Source of the DNA: Homarus americanus
Lineage: Eukaryota; Arthropoda; Malacostraca; Decapoda; Nephropidae
Length of the DNA: 64,000 bases
NCBI RefSeq assembly: GCF_018991925.1
Contig: NW_024725489.1
Location: 6,805,916 to 6,869,915, forward strand
Reading direction: 5' to 3'
The notes below the pieces were generated by a model. That model was not told where the DNA came from. It was given only the letters and a program-made list of their open reading frames with translations, and searched no databases. The position numbers were made by a program, and so were the translations under genes. Position 1 is the first letter of the stretch. Every line of letters starts with the position of its first letter. Of the stretch, positions 21,167 through 32,993 are shown in pieces.

Positions 21167-21170
21167 ATAT

Positions 21171-22085
21171 CCGCCACACGCAGCCACCGTCTGAGTAGAG
21201 AAGAGGCTATTGAGCTGGAGTCACAGGCGTGAGCCTCTTACAGAAGATCATCTGTGAGTAACACAATTACTTGAAGGAGTTAAAATACTACACAAGTGAT
21301 TGAAAAAGTAAGCATTTATTTTCACTACATATGGTGAACAAAGAGGAAGCTGTTTACATTAAATAAAATGGCAATAAATCCATTAACTCATGATCATTGT
21401 TGTAAATAGCTTTAATCTACCCTGTAAAACCACCAGATAAGATTCTCGGTGCAGGATAAACACTTCATATAAAAATAGCTAAGTGACCCACCAAATGTTT
21501 TTCTATAAAGGGGTAATTATGTACGTTTTCTTTGGTTTGCTATAAATATATACCTGTATATACATATGACCCATACAAATTATGATTATATATTTATTTG
21601 AATAATTTATTCCATTATCAACGTCACCAGCTGTACGAATATATATCCTTTTGGTTGTACATATACAATCAAAACTCAGGTTCTCGTATATAATCTGTTT
21701 GTGAATATGAACTTCCCTGAGACAAATGGAGAGACTACAGACACCAGATGACACCACTTGTAGTATATAGAGAGAAAATATAACGTAAAGTTGACGTGAA
21801 GTGCAGCACCTACAACTACATAATGTTTACTATAAGTTCTCCAAGTTGGTGGCACGGGAGGATGATGTTTGAGGTAGGTGGATATTTGGTTAATTATAGG
21901 CTAAATAATTGTTAGTATTGTCTCCCTGTGTATTTCAACTAACGTTTTTCCGATGGATTTTGATGTGTTTTTGAAAGATTCTGACCTTCATTTCTATCGC
22001 AAATGACTCGTTTTTGAGTTTGACAATCTTGGGGGAGGAGGAACCCGTGGGAAATCTGGGTCTCCTCCAACACTGCCTGTCTCCT
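21171..22085. other. Non-coding, LINE B 3' side and flank
   Basis: A/T-rich sequence with no frame that resembles a protein family. The first 100-200 bases are probably LINE B 3' untranslated region. Confidence 0.5.
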
Positions 22086-22226
22086 GCGTCTCCTTCATAA
22101 ATCATCCTGTACACGTCACAGCCAATCAAAAGCCTTTTTTATTTTGAAACCAATTAAAATGCTTGTGGGTTTAATTCGCGGTATTTTCTGCCCAATCAAA
22201 TTCGAGTATTATTTTTGGTTCCGACC

Positions 22227-22370
22227 ATGGAAGTCTGCGATGGGTGTCACTTAAAGTATATGGAGCTGATTGTGAGTTTTGGGGAAAAAAACGTAGAAAC
22301 TATAGCATTTTCTCGATCGCGTTGTGTGAGAATCCCAGAATGCAACGACGAACAAGAACCAGGCCAATAA
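22227..22370 (+). CDS. Cys-rich mini-ORF, copy 1 (47 aa)
   Basis: ATG lies in a strong context (ACCATGG). The product starts MEVCDGCHLKYMELIVSFGE and ends CNDEQEPGQ. Relative to copy 2 the centre is shortened and altered. A CCAAT box lies about 100 bases upstream. The stop codon TAA sits one base before a splice-donor-like G|GTAAGA, as in copy 2. Function unknown; see copy 2 for a possible origin. Confidence 0.45.
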   Translation: MEVCDGCHLKYMELIVSFGEKNVETIAFSRSRCVRIPECNDEQEPGQ

Positions 22371-22973
22371 GGTAAGAAATAGGCGATTACATCATATGGT
22401 GAGAGTCATTTAAGTTCGGTCAGGTTAGGTTAGGTTTGGTTATTGTTTTTCTAGTGTTTTATTGTGTATTTGTTAGTCGCTTAGGCACTCTTTTTTTCTC
22501 GGAAAACGTCAAACGAAAAAAAATTGCTAAAAAAAAAAAACGGCTAATTTCCGCCAAAGAGGAAGGTCGTATTCGGTCTCAACGCACACAAATACACTAG
22601 AAAAATATATTTTTAACTTGCTAAAAGTGAACGGTGTGACAAGAAAAATTTACCCTAATTTTAAGATAATTTTCTTTTATTCCCTTACTGTCGCAAACGT
22701 ATAATAACAGAGATAGAGCATGCCAAATCTTTCTCTATTTTCTTCCATTAATCTTCAGCCATTATCGCCTACCCGACCTTCCACTCAGCGTGTTTCCTTC
22801 ATAAATCGTCACTCGCATGCGTTTTCGTACACGTCATGCGGCCAATCAAAAGCAATTTTTTTGCAGCTACCAAATAACATGATTTGTGGTTTAATTCGCG
22901 GTATTTTTGCCCCATCAGATTCGATTGTGATTTTGGGTTTCTCATATTTTGAAATTCAAATTCATTTCCGACC

Positions 22974-23162
22974 ATGGAAGTCTGCGATGGGTGTCACTTC
23001 AATTATATGGAGTTGATTGCACATTTTGGGAGGAAAGACGAACAAGCTATAACAGTTTTTAGATCTCATGGTGTTCTCCCGACCCCAGTAAAGTATCCCA
23101 AGTGTAAGAACGAGTGTAAATATCGTCAAGACCAACATAGTTGGCATGAACCAGGCCAATAA
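22974..23162 (+). CDS. Cys-rich mini-ORF, copy 2 (62 aa), possible Merlin-type zinc-ribbon fragment
   Basis: It starts at ATG 22974 (ACCATGG). The sequence has CDGCH near the start, then ITVFRSHGVLPTPVKYPKCK and NECKYRQDQHSW. The F-(L/R)-x-x-G-x-L plus C-P-x-C pattern resembles the N-terminal zinc ribbon of IS1595/Merlin-type (ISXO2-like) transposases, though one Cys position is Tyr here. It stops at TAA 23160-23162, one base before G|GTAAGAA. If spliced, the frame would end at the exon edge. Whether it is a gene, an exon or a transposon relic is open. Confidence 0.45.
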   Translation: MEVCDGCHFNYMELIAHFGRKDEQAITVFRSHGVLPTPVKYPKCKNECKYRQDQHSWHEPGQ

Positions 23163-23197
23163 GGTAAGAAATAAGTGATTCCATCATATGGTGAGAG

Positions 23198-23940
23198 TTA
23201 GGTCAGGTCAGGTTAGGTTATGTTAGGTCAGGTTAAGTTATGTCAGGTCAGGTCAGGTCAGGTTTGGTTTGGTTTATGTTAGGTCAGGTCAGGTTAGGTT
23301 TATGTTGTTAGGTTAGGTTTATGTTAGGTCAGGTCAGGTTAGGTTATGTCAGGTCAGGTCAGGTCAGGTTATGTTAGGTCAGGTTATGTTAGGTCAGGTT
23401 GGGTTATATTAGGTCAGGTTATGTTAGGTCAGGTCAGGTCAGGTTAGGTTATGTTAGGTCAGGTTATGTTAGGTCAGGTTAGGGTTAGGTTAGGTCAGGT
23501 TATGTTAGGTCAGGTTAGGTTATGTTAGGTCAGGTTATGTTAGGTCAGGGTTATGTTAGGTTAGGTCAGGTTATGTGTTAGATCAGGTTATGTTATGTCG
23601 GAATCTGGTTGTGTTATGTCAGGTTAGGTTGTTGGGTCCAGGTTATGTCAGGTCAGGTCAGGTTATGTCAGGTCAGGTCAGGTTATGTCAGGTCAGGTCA
23701 GGTTATGTCAGGTCAGGTTATGTCAGGTCAGGTTATGTTAGGTTAGGTCATGTTAGGTCAGGTCAGGTTATGTCCGGTTAGGTTATGTCAGGTTAGGTCA
23801 TGTTAGGTTATGTCAGGTTAGGTTATGTTAGGTCAGGTTATGTTAGATCAGGTTAGGTTATGTTAGGTCAGGTTAGGTTAGGTCAGGTTATGTTAGGTTA
23901 GGTTAGGTTAGGTTATGTCAGGTTAGGTTAGGTTAGGTTT
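23198..23940 (+). repeat. TTAGG/TCAGG/TTATG pentanucleotide array
   Basis: About 740 bases are made almost wholly of pentamers GGTTA, GGTCA and TGTTA in a 5-base register. Canonical arthropod telomere TTAGG is mixed with TCAGG and TTATG variants. Being internal and degenerate, it is interstitial satellite rather than a chromosome end. The copy in the third contig is about 54 bases shorter. Confidence 0.9.
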
Positions 23941-24240
23941 ATGTTTTTCTATTGTTTTTTTTTTTTGTATGTTTTATTGGCTTGGCTTTAATTTTTGTCG
24001 GAAAACGACCCACCCAAAACCCCCGATAATTAAAAAAACAAGCAATTTCCGACAGAAATCAAGGTTAAATCCTATCAAAACACACAAAAATAACACTAGA
24101 AAAATGTCTTTCTAGCAGAGTTGTGTGCACTAATGCAAATTTACCAAACCTAGGTGTCATCTCGAAATCAGTTTCTGTGCTAACCTAATCTAACTGCTCC
24201 CACCCGGGCACTGGTCACTGACCCACCTCGGGGCGAAAAT

Positions 24241-24262
24241 GTAATAATAATAATAATAATAG
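24241..24262. repeat. (AAT)n microsatellite
   Basis: Six to seven AAT units follow CGAAAATGT. Also present at 41706-41729. Confidence 0.85.
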
Positions 24263-24489
24263 ACTGACAAAGAAAAAAAGATTAATTGTGATAAACGATA
24301 TACATTATGAATGTTGTGTTGTCAAAGTAAGAGAAACAATTGAGACCCTGCAATTGTGAGTAAATGAGGCAGAAAGTCAGCTCAGTAACCTGGGACTTAG
24401 GTCACAATTTTTGTGATGCCATATTGCGGCTGTTAGAGGGGGCTCCTCCCCCAGGACCCCTAACACAGCTCATATTGAAGCAATCAATC

Positions 24490-24605
24490 TAGCCTAACCT
24501 AACCAAACTAACCTAATCTGATCAACCTAACCGAACCTGATCAAACTAACCTAACCTCAGCTAACCTAACCTACCCTGATCAAACTAACCTAACCTCAGC
24601 TAACT
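24490..24605 (-). repeat. CCTAA-type array, opposite orientation to the TTAGG array
   Basis: Repeated AACCTAACCT, AACTAACCTAA and CTGATCAA units form a reverse-strand pentanucleotide array about 550 bases after the forward one. Just upstream is GGGGGCTCCTCCCCCAGGAC (about 24440-24460), similar to the one beside the array at 48.8 kb. Confidence 0.8.
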
Positions 24606-24798
24606 AGTAACAAAAAAAGAAGCTCTCTTAGGAGAAAATATTTGATGACTTCCTAAAAAAAATTATGCTATTTTCTCGAAAACGAATCATTTGCGATGGA
24701 AATGTTACTAAGAAAAGTTGTTAAAATTGGACCGAAAAGTTTTGTGGGACATAATGGGCAACTTGTAAAAAAAGAATACTTTCCTTTATCCTCTTCGC
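24606..24798. other. End of second contig
   Basis: There is no gene. The same sequence appears at 42072-42264 and there continues without interruption (CTCTTCGC then CACCTATCGC), so the contig stops at an arbitrary point. Confidence 0.8.
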
Positions 24799-24898
24799 NN
24801 NNNNNNNNNNNNNNNNNNNNNNNNNNNNNNNNNNNNNNNNNNNNNNNNNNNNNNNNNNNNNNNNNNNNNNNNNNNNNNNNNNNNNNNNNNNNNNNNNN
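24799..24898. other. 100-N assembly gap
   Basis: Exactly 100 N bases, a placeholder join. The sequence after it does not continue the sequence before it. Confidence 0.99.
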
Positions 24899-25262
24899 GG
24901 TGGCGGTGAACCGCGAGCCATTTCACGGAACAATGGATGCGCATCGGAGTGGCCTTGAGGATGAAACTGCCGCTGAGGGTCAGCGTCTCCGGTGGGCACG
25001 TCCATAATACTTTGCCAATTACAGCTAGCAGAGGGGTAGGGATGCATGGCCAATCACAGTCCAATCGCCATATGGGACGTCAGTGATAACGCAACAAAAC
25101 ACACACTGCGCAACCTGGCCGCTGCTGCCCAAGTGGAGGGAGAGGCGAGGAGGCACAGGCGGCGGGCGCGCTGCGGGGCCAAAAAATAGCGTTTCGAGCC
25201 GACACTCGCGCAGTAGGGAAAAACTGAGCAGTGAAAGTTCGCTTTAGGCGGGCTACAACTTG
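24899..25262. mobile_element. Fragment of pogo-like MITE (4217-type)
   Basis: It shares CCAATTACAGCTAGCAGAGG, GTAGGGATGCATGGCCAATC and GACGTCA with 4570-4680, and ends with a degraded terminus (TTTAGGCGGGCTACAACTTG) like the reverse end of the 46655-type element. The left part is lost in the gap. Confidence 0.6.
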
Positions 25263-25268
25263 ATCACA

Positions 25269-25301
25269 CGGAAAATGGAAAACCTGTGTTTCCATTTTCC
25301 G
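25269..25301. repeat. 13-bp perfect hairpin
   Basis: CGGAAAATGGAAA pairs with TTTCCATTTTCCG around a 7-base loop ACCTGTG, between the MITE fragment and the (TA)n tract. Confidence 0.8.
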
Positions 25302-25340
25302 CTTGATTTATCAAGATTTATGTTATCCACGTTTTGATTA

Positions 25341-25630
<290 letters not shown>

Positions 25631-25633
<3 letters not shown>

Positions 25634-25879
25634 AGCAAAATCACTGTAGGTGCTGGATCTAGGTATATGATAACCACAAGGAAAGAAGAAACACGAAGTT
25701 CCTGCTGTAATTCACATCTTCAGGGCTAGTACAGACTAGAGAGAGAAATATAAATCAAGGTGTATATATACAGAGATGGGTGAGACCAGATCCACAATGG
25801 TCAGGTATTAGGTAATGACCCTACTAATCTTTAAATAGCACACAATGGTTGGTGGTCAGGTCAGATGGTACTTGGGAAC

Positions 25880-25917
<38 letters not shown>
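25631..25917. repeat. Arm copy (parallel to 7652-8049) plus (TA)n
   Basis: It matches the right arm of the 6945-7908 inverted repeat but with losses, for example AAGTTCCTGCTGTAATTC in place of the longer AAGTTCCCAAGCGC form. No left arm exists in this contig. TA run 25884-25917. Confidence 0.85.
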
Positions 25918-25920
<3 letters not shown>

Positions 25921-27022
25921 TATTACTCGCCTAACGCTGGGTTTTTCTCACTTTGCGCTATTATCAGATACTGCCCGCCAGAGCTGAACTTTCACTTAAT
26001 CGGCTCACAGAGCAGGAGTGTCTGGCTCGGGAGCTATTTTAGATTCTAATTCCCGCCACCCTGCCTGACTGCATGTTTTAGCTATAAAACATACAAATTA
26101 CTCAAGCAGAATATAATTTACATTGCAGGAATTTACAATATGATGATCATTTTGAATATAAACATCATAGATTTTGCTAGATGATACAAATTTTAGATAT
26201 AAAGTTTATTCTGAGTAAATATGGTATTTTTTTTGGAAAATATATGACATTTTATTCAAAATATTCCTGGTCTTACAAGGAATCCAGCAATGTCAATTAT
26301 ATTATCCTAACTTTAATCTGAGTATTATTTAATACTAAATGTTAAAATTTAGTTTTTCACCCAACATATCTTGAAGGAGGATTGGTGGGGGGTGGGGAGG
26401 GTTGGGACTGACCACGCTGATGAGGGGGAAGGCAAGGTGGGGTACTTGATTGACAGATAGTGTTGTGAAGAATGTTTTTTTTTTATTAACTGAAGATATT
26501 TGTTTTAGCTCATAAAATTCATACAAATTACCCGTTAGAATATTTGAATATAAACATCATATATTTTGTACACAAATTTTAGATAAAATGTTTCTCTGAG
26601 TAAATATGTTATCTTTTGTGCAAAAATATATGACATTTATATTCAAAATATTCTGGTCTTACAAGGAATCCAGCAATGTCAATTGTATTATCCTAACTTA
26701 GTTTGAGGTATTATTTATTAAAATTTAGTGGTTTTCCCCAATTTCAGAGGGAAGAGCCATGTGAGAAGAGGGGAGGGAGGAGTCCATTATTTGAATGGAC
26801 ATTAACTTGGCGACTGTATTTCTCTTTTAAGTATTAATTGTGTGCATGTACCATCATAAAATTAAGATGTTATTTTTACTACAACATAGTTATGTGTCAA
26901 AAGTGGAGTTTGGGGATGGGCCAGTTTCTATTGAATTAATCCCAAATGTTCTGTTGTTCACTTAGCTGTTTTCACTTAACACGGTACCCTCTGGGTTTTA
27001 TTGACCACGTAGGGTACAGCTG
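25918..27022. mobile_element. Pogo-like MITE, second contig copy of 8050-9262
   Basis: It starts CAGTATTACTCGCCTAACGC and ends before TA at 27023-27024. It has the same internal duplication, but is about 108 bases shorter through many scattered deletions, mostly of 1-10 bases, including in the terminal repeats. Confidence 0.8.
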
Positions 27023-27024
27023 TA

Positions 27025-27770
27025 CTTGAAGTGTTTAATGAAATAAAAGTGATTGCCGATCTATATTTTGAATGGTCCAGTAAGACCTGAGGGTCCAGTC
27101 TTGTTTGAGTGAATTTAATTAACATCTTATTTACCCTTATGTTAATAAATATTAAATTAGTAATCAAGTAGTATCACCACTCTATTCCTTCTAAACATGG
27201 ATTCTCAGAAAATATCCTTGTACTCATGTGCCTAAAAACCCCACCACTCTACCTAACAATGCACTAAAACTTAGTATATTCTAATAAAGTCTGGGTGGTG
27301 GCGGACTACCGTTGTAAGTATAATAAGTGATGTACTCAGAAAGACATGGTTCCCCAGACTAACCCATGTATGAGAATAAGTAAAAAACAGAGTATACTTC
27401 AGAAAGGTAAGGACATTGAAATTCAGATAATATAATAGTGTATCTAGTATGAACAGAGATGAAGAAAAAGAAAGAACACTGACTTGGAAAATATAAACAG
27501 AGAAATATAAAAGATATATTTACAGTACACTGTGAACCAAAAGACAGCATAGAAGATTATAATATATACACAATAAAAGTTTAATATAAAAGATAGACAT
27601 GGGTAATAAAGAAATAAGAATATAAGCCAGAAAATAAGTACTGTATAAGTATCTGAAATAAAACGAGAAATAAATAAGAACATAAAAGAAGAATATAAAG
27701 AATACCGTAAATAAATTTTGAAGAATAAAAGACTAAGTCTGAAATAATATGAAGTAAGAAAACCTGCCCA
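27025..27770. other. A/T-rich sequence, parallel to 9265-10028
   Basis: Same sequence as in the second contig with small indels. No conserved open frame. Confidence 0.7.
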
Positions 27771-27838
27771 TACAGTGACAGGTATGGATGATGATTGTGC
27801 CATTAATCACCACACACTGCTTGCGGTCATGTAGAAAG
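27771..27838 (-). pseudogene. LINE A RT fragment, parallel copy
   Basis: Corresponds to 10029-10093 and ends in the target copy GTAGAAAG at 27831-27838. One or two bases are missing relative to the other copy. Confidence 0.65.
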
Positions 27839-27917
27839 CAGTGATGAGCTAGAGTGTAGCCTGGGCGGCTCTTGAGTTGGCCCCCACCACCCCGTGCCCC
27901 CACAAAAATACATATTG

Positions 27918-28129
<212 letters not shown>

Positions 28130-30230
28130 TCGGTCGGAATTTGCTGACTTTAATTTCTCACTTGACTTGGGGTTTATTAAAATTAATAGATGGTAATGGT
28201 AGTGAAGCGCCTTTGAGAAAATCCCGAACCAGCACAAGAACACTTAAATCTACTACACAAAATGAACTGTCCGTGACCCGGGAAGGATAGCTTGTGACTG
28301 GATGAATGAGACACACTGTATTTAGACACTTATATTCCCTCCAACACTACAAACACAATCAAATAATGGTACAATAATATGCACCTCTAACTTAAACTTT
28401 AAACACTACTCTGGGGAATAAAGTTATACACATAGAAATTATTAGAAACACGGCAATAATAAATTGAAGTATTAAGAAATGTTGCTCAAGATTATGAACA
28501 GCCTTAAGGCTTTCACAAAATAATATCAGTCACTTAGGAAATGGTACTAAAAATAAGAAATTAAATACTTCACAATGAATAGGCCTTAAGGGTCTTCAAC
28601 AAAATAATATCGTCACTGAGGAATGGTAATAAAAGATAAGAAATTAAATACTTACAATGAATAGGCTTAAGGGCTTTCAGCAAGATAATATCAGTCACTG
28701 AGAAATGGTAATAAAATTTAAGAAATAAATACTCTACAATGAATAGGCCTTAGGGCACTCAACAAAATTAGCACCCCAACAGATGCACACTTCCTAACCT
28801 AACTTAACCACTACTTGGGGAACAAGGTTATACCTGAGATCAGAAAAGAACAATCAGATGCATTAAAAGAATCAATCACAGTATCACTTGGTTCCACTTA
28901 ATGGCACAAACATTCAAAACAATATTATCAAAATTATTTAAGAAATATTAACTACACACGTCAAGATAATATCAGTCTGAGGAGTGGTGTTAACTACACC
29001 CGAATAATGAAGATAAAATGTTCCTCTAGGTATCTCCTGAGTCCTAGACTACGGTCTCAGTGTGTGACCATTAATATACTCAGATAGCCTCAGTGTACTC
29101 CAGTGTGTCCATGGGCAGGAAGAGAGTGAGCCAATCAGACCTTGTGCAGTTGAGAGAAACTTTAGCTTCCCGTAGCAAGAGGGTTTCACTAGCTGACCGA
29201 GGACACGTGGGTTGTGCACCGGAGTGTAAGAATACCCACTGCCTATGCTGGTCCCTGTCGTTTTAGTTGTCGCTGCTCACCAAGAGATCCTTTGCTACCC
29301 CGCTAAACAGTGACAGGCCTACACTGATCGGTCCAAGGCGACAATCGCCCTCAATCATCAACGGCAGTCAATCTCGGCAGAGTCAACCGTCAACTCCAAT
29401 CAAGTGGGTTCTGACGGAAACGAAATGAACTCACTGTTAGTCTAGTTTACTTTATCACTGCCCTATCTAACCCTGTCTGAGATCGAATGAGACTTACTTG
29501 TTATACTGCAATAGCGAGCACAGGTGACTAGGCCACGGGACTATTTCTGATGGACGGCGGAACGTCTTGTCGTGTGAATGCTCTCGACTGGGCTTAGCCA
29601 GCGTCGCGTCTCTCCAAGGCGCCAGCTTGGGCCTACGGATATATTTTCCGTCTAACTAATAACCCCTTGGGACACCGTAACATTACCAGACTGCTAAACG
29701 ATCTATAATTTCAAATTCAACAGTCCCTCAACTTATGAATCGCACTATTAATTCAAACCATTTAATATCATATAGGCCTAGTTCCGCAGTCTCTCGCTAC
29801 GAGCAGGCAGCGCCCTCCCTCAGATGACCTTGAACGCTAGTATCACCAGAGGGGCATTTTGAAATTATTAAATTTCTGAATATTACAATCGACCCCCTAA
29901 AAGACAGCACTGTCCTCATGTGCTGAGAAAACATGCATACGACCCCTAAATTTTGTTCTAAGGACTGCACCTCACCCTTTTGCAAATGCAGCATTCCCGT
30001 CTTCTTCTTCCTTTCCGCTAACATATATATATTAAATAGTTTGTGTACCATTATATTACTGTACTTTCACATACTCAAATATAGTATGCTTTAAATACAC
30101 ACCAACATACTTAAACTTTATAAGTAACAGTTAAACAAAAAGCAAAAACGACATATAGGATAGGGAAAAAGTAAAAATGTAAAAATTAGGACCATCTTTA
30201 TTTCTGAAATGAAAACTACAACTTTCTACC

Positions 30231-30770
30231 AGTAACTTTTCTTGTTTTTTGTTGGCAAATTCTTCAATGACATTGTCAAAAACTATTTCATCTGTCAATT
30301 GTCGCTCTATAGACAGTATGGCAAGATTTCTCAACCGCAAGGTGCTTCATAGTAGATCTTAAGTAATTCTTGATCAGTTTTAGTTTCGAAAAATTCCTCT
30401 ACAGGTAGCAACACTAACAGCAATTGTGAGGAAAATCCTCAGCATTACTATATTTGGAACCGAGTTCCTAAGGTTATACTTTTGAATAAACTGCAAAGTT
30501 CAAGGGCTTTTCCACGTCTGTATTCTGTCTTAATAGTTATATATAAACAAAATGCTGAAGTCTTTTTTCTCAACGAGGAACTCTTCTTTATCAATGTCGT
30601 CGTGATCTTGATCTATTTGACACTCATATTTATCATCCAAAGATTCAATGGGGTAAGGAAGGCATATTTCTCAGCAAGTTCATGAAGCTGTTGAAATCTC
30701 TAATTTATTTTTGGATCACTCTGTCCAGCGAAGAAAACATTTCCTCAATTCAATGTCGTATGGCAATTCA
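30231..30770 (-). pseudogene. hAT transposase remnant, parallel copy
   Basis: Same C-terminal remnant as 12588-13140. Only 30340-30150 stays open (RLRNLAILSIERQLTDE); a base gained before GCAAGATTTC and losses elsewhere break the longer frame that the other copy keeps. Confidence 0.75.
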
Positions 30771-30799
30771 GCATCTCGTGATCCTTCACTTTGGGGCGG

Positions 30800-31125
30800 C
30801 ACTTTTGGCCTATCACCCATATCTGCGCTACTGGAGACGTTAATCCTTCCCTTTGTATCGGCGGCAAGTTAATCCTCGTGGTGTCTGACCTAACACCTGA
30901 CCCACACCACATGAGCTCACTGGCGTACTTGTTTGAAGTTGTTTCTTAATCCTCAACAGGTTACAGGTTGTGTGGGGAGGTATAGCAAGGGTGTAGCCTA
31001 TGACGTGGCCGTGATGATGTGGGTGAGGTGTTAGGTCAGACACGACAAGGATTAACTTGCCGACAAAGGATGGATTAACGTCTCCAGTAGCTGCAGATAT
31101 GGGTGATGAGCAGACCAAGGCTGCC
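30800..31125. repeat. hAT subterminal foldback, parallel copy
   Basis: Arms of about 110 bases around TTAATCCTTCCCTTTGTATC and its inverse, with more mismatches than at 13171-13513. Confidence 0.7.
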
Positions 31126-31157
31126 CAAGTGGACCGCCGCCTCTAGCTACGCTAGTG

Positions 31158-32625
31158 GTAGAAAGTCTTCTATCCTAGCGAGGACATTTCATGGGTACAC
31201 TGTCGAAAGCCTTGTAAAATCTAGGTAAATATTGTCGATATTACCACCCCATTCAAGAATATGGGTCCAAATATTCATTACCATGAGCAATTGTGTTAAG
31301 CAGGTGCGCCCATACCGGTTGGCAATCCTTACAAGGTTGTTTCGTAGTAGATGTTCCATTTTGGCATCTCTGATAATACTGTGCTTACATATTATGCTGG
31401 TCAGGCTCACCGGTCTATAGTTGTTCGTGGAGTGACGATCGCCCTTCTTGAAGATAGGGACCACATTAGCCACTTTCCATTAACTGGGGACCTTTTGTTC
31501 ATCCAGGCATTTACAAAAAGGATCTTCAGGGGCTCGGCAAGCTTTTTGCACAACTCTCTCAGCACTCTAGGATGCACCATGTCAGGACCGGGACTCTTAT
31601 GGACCTTTAGCTTTGACAGTTTATTTCTAATACCCTCTTCTGTGAACTCAATGTGGGTCAGTGCTGTGTCGAACCGTCTGTCCTCAAACTCAGGAAGGTT
31701 AATTGCATCCTCTTGTGAACACCAAGGAAAAAAGCTGTTCAATGCCTCAGCTTTATCCTGGTCAGAATCTGTGTAACTACCATCCTGAAGCTTCAGGTCT
31801 GATACTTCTACTCACGTTTTAATTTTGACTTTTCATAGTGGTAAAGCGCCTTTGGGTTTGACTTGACTCGCTTACAACCAGCCTCTGGAACTCCTTTTCA
31901 GCCCTTCCATATTTGCTTGGTTTCTGGCTCTTGCATACATCCCCTGTCCTGCATCATTTGACCCAACCCACGTCTTGAATTTCTGGGTTTCTTCTTAACT
32001 TTGTCGATCGCCGCATGGTTCATGTGTAGGATCCTTGTATTCCTAGAGGCACTGGGTTTGGTCTTGGGTATATATTTATCGATCAAGTGGGTCACTTTAC
32101 TCGTTATGATATTCAGCGTAGTGTCTGCGTTCTTGTTGTTAATGAGTCAGGCCAGTGGATACCCCTTATCTCTTCCCTCATCCCGTTGTAATTTCCTTGT
32201 AATATTTGCACCTTGGCCTGGCCTTATCTTGAACTAGGTAACAGTTAAATTTGATTGACAACACTCTATGGTGACTGCCAACTGGGGCAAGGTGTTTCAG
32301 TTGGCCACCATACCCTCCTCGTTTGTTATGATGTGGTCTAGTGGCTTGGTGTTTGCTCCCCTCTCTAATGTGGGGTCTCTAACATGTTGGAACAGAAAAT
32401 TATCTCTCAGAGTTTCTACAAAAAGAGTAGGGGTTATTCAAGTCATTTGGGGTGAACTCGTTTCCCCAGCTGATGTCGCCATAGTTAAAGTCCCCATGAT
32501 AAGGAGGTGGCTAGGTTGAGCATCGCCACGTTGTCTATTAAGGCTCTGAAGTTCCTTTGATTTAGTGGGCCACAGGTTGGGGATCTGTAGATACACCCGA
32601 CAATAAGTAAGTCCTGCAGCAACCT
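31158..32625 (-). pseudogene. LINE A, parallel copy
   Basis: Same endonuclease/RT segment as 13567-15063. Frames are shorter (31742-31407 with RT motif 0/1; 31473-31189 with VVPIFKKGDRHSTNNYRPVS and the motif A region IYLDF). This copy reads VVPIFKKG where the other has VSPIFKKG, so the two are not simply the same bases with deletions. Confidence 0.75.
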
Positions 32626-32993
32626 TAAATAGTTAGAAAAAAGGATATATTAAGAAAAATAAAACGAGAATAACAAAAACTAATTTCGCTTGACGTCAAC
32701 AAGGCCAACAGGTTTGCGTTCCTGGGCTGATGTGATTGAAAGCTGAATGTGTTAACTGTGTTTGGCTGGAACATGAGTTACAAGGCCGAACATACAATCT
32801 TTTCCCGCCGTGGTTGATTCAGCAAGACGGAAGGCGGAAATGTTGGTGATAAATTACGTAATTATTCCTTGAAAGATATTCACATTTATTATCGCTGTCT
32901 AAACTAAAGAGTTAATATTACTTGTAAATATACGGAGGCATAGGCAGGTAGGTAAGCCCATCAAATTTTTGTATATACAATGAAGAAGTCAAA

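Larger units (their letters stand above)
15064..21170 (+). mobile_element. LINE B: near-full-length CR1-like non-LTR retrotransposon
   Basis: The order is 5' region (15064-15449), ORF1 with PHD-like finger and coiled coil (15450-16512), ORF2 endonuclease (16513-16739 and 18399-19264) and RT (19270-21166). The endonuclease is split by an LTR element at 16740-18398. ORF1 with a PHD finger is a documented trait of some CR1-like LINEs. It has several stops and frameshifts, so the copy is not active. The 3' end after 21166 was not defined, and no terminal microsatellite is obvious. Confidence 0.82.
22090..24150 (+). repeat. Duplicated unit: CCAAT region, mini-ORF, GGTTA array, conserved tail
   Basis: Unit 1 (22090-22660) and unit 2 (22790-24150) share the same order. 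It is: TTCATAAATC, ACACGTCA, GCCAATCAAAAGC, TTTAATTCGCGGTATTTT, CCGACCATGGAAGTCTGCGA, CCAGGCCAATAAGGTAAGAA, CATCATATGGTGAGAGT, GGTTA-type repeat, a T-rich run, GGAAAACG, AATTTCCG and CACTAGAAAAAT. Unit 1 has only about four pentamers; in unit 2 the array has grown to about 740 bases. Confidence 0.8.

Noticed and set aside
23198..23940. True chromosome end (telomere)
   Set aside because: The array is degenerate, short, flanked by unique sequence on both sides and present twice with different lengths.
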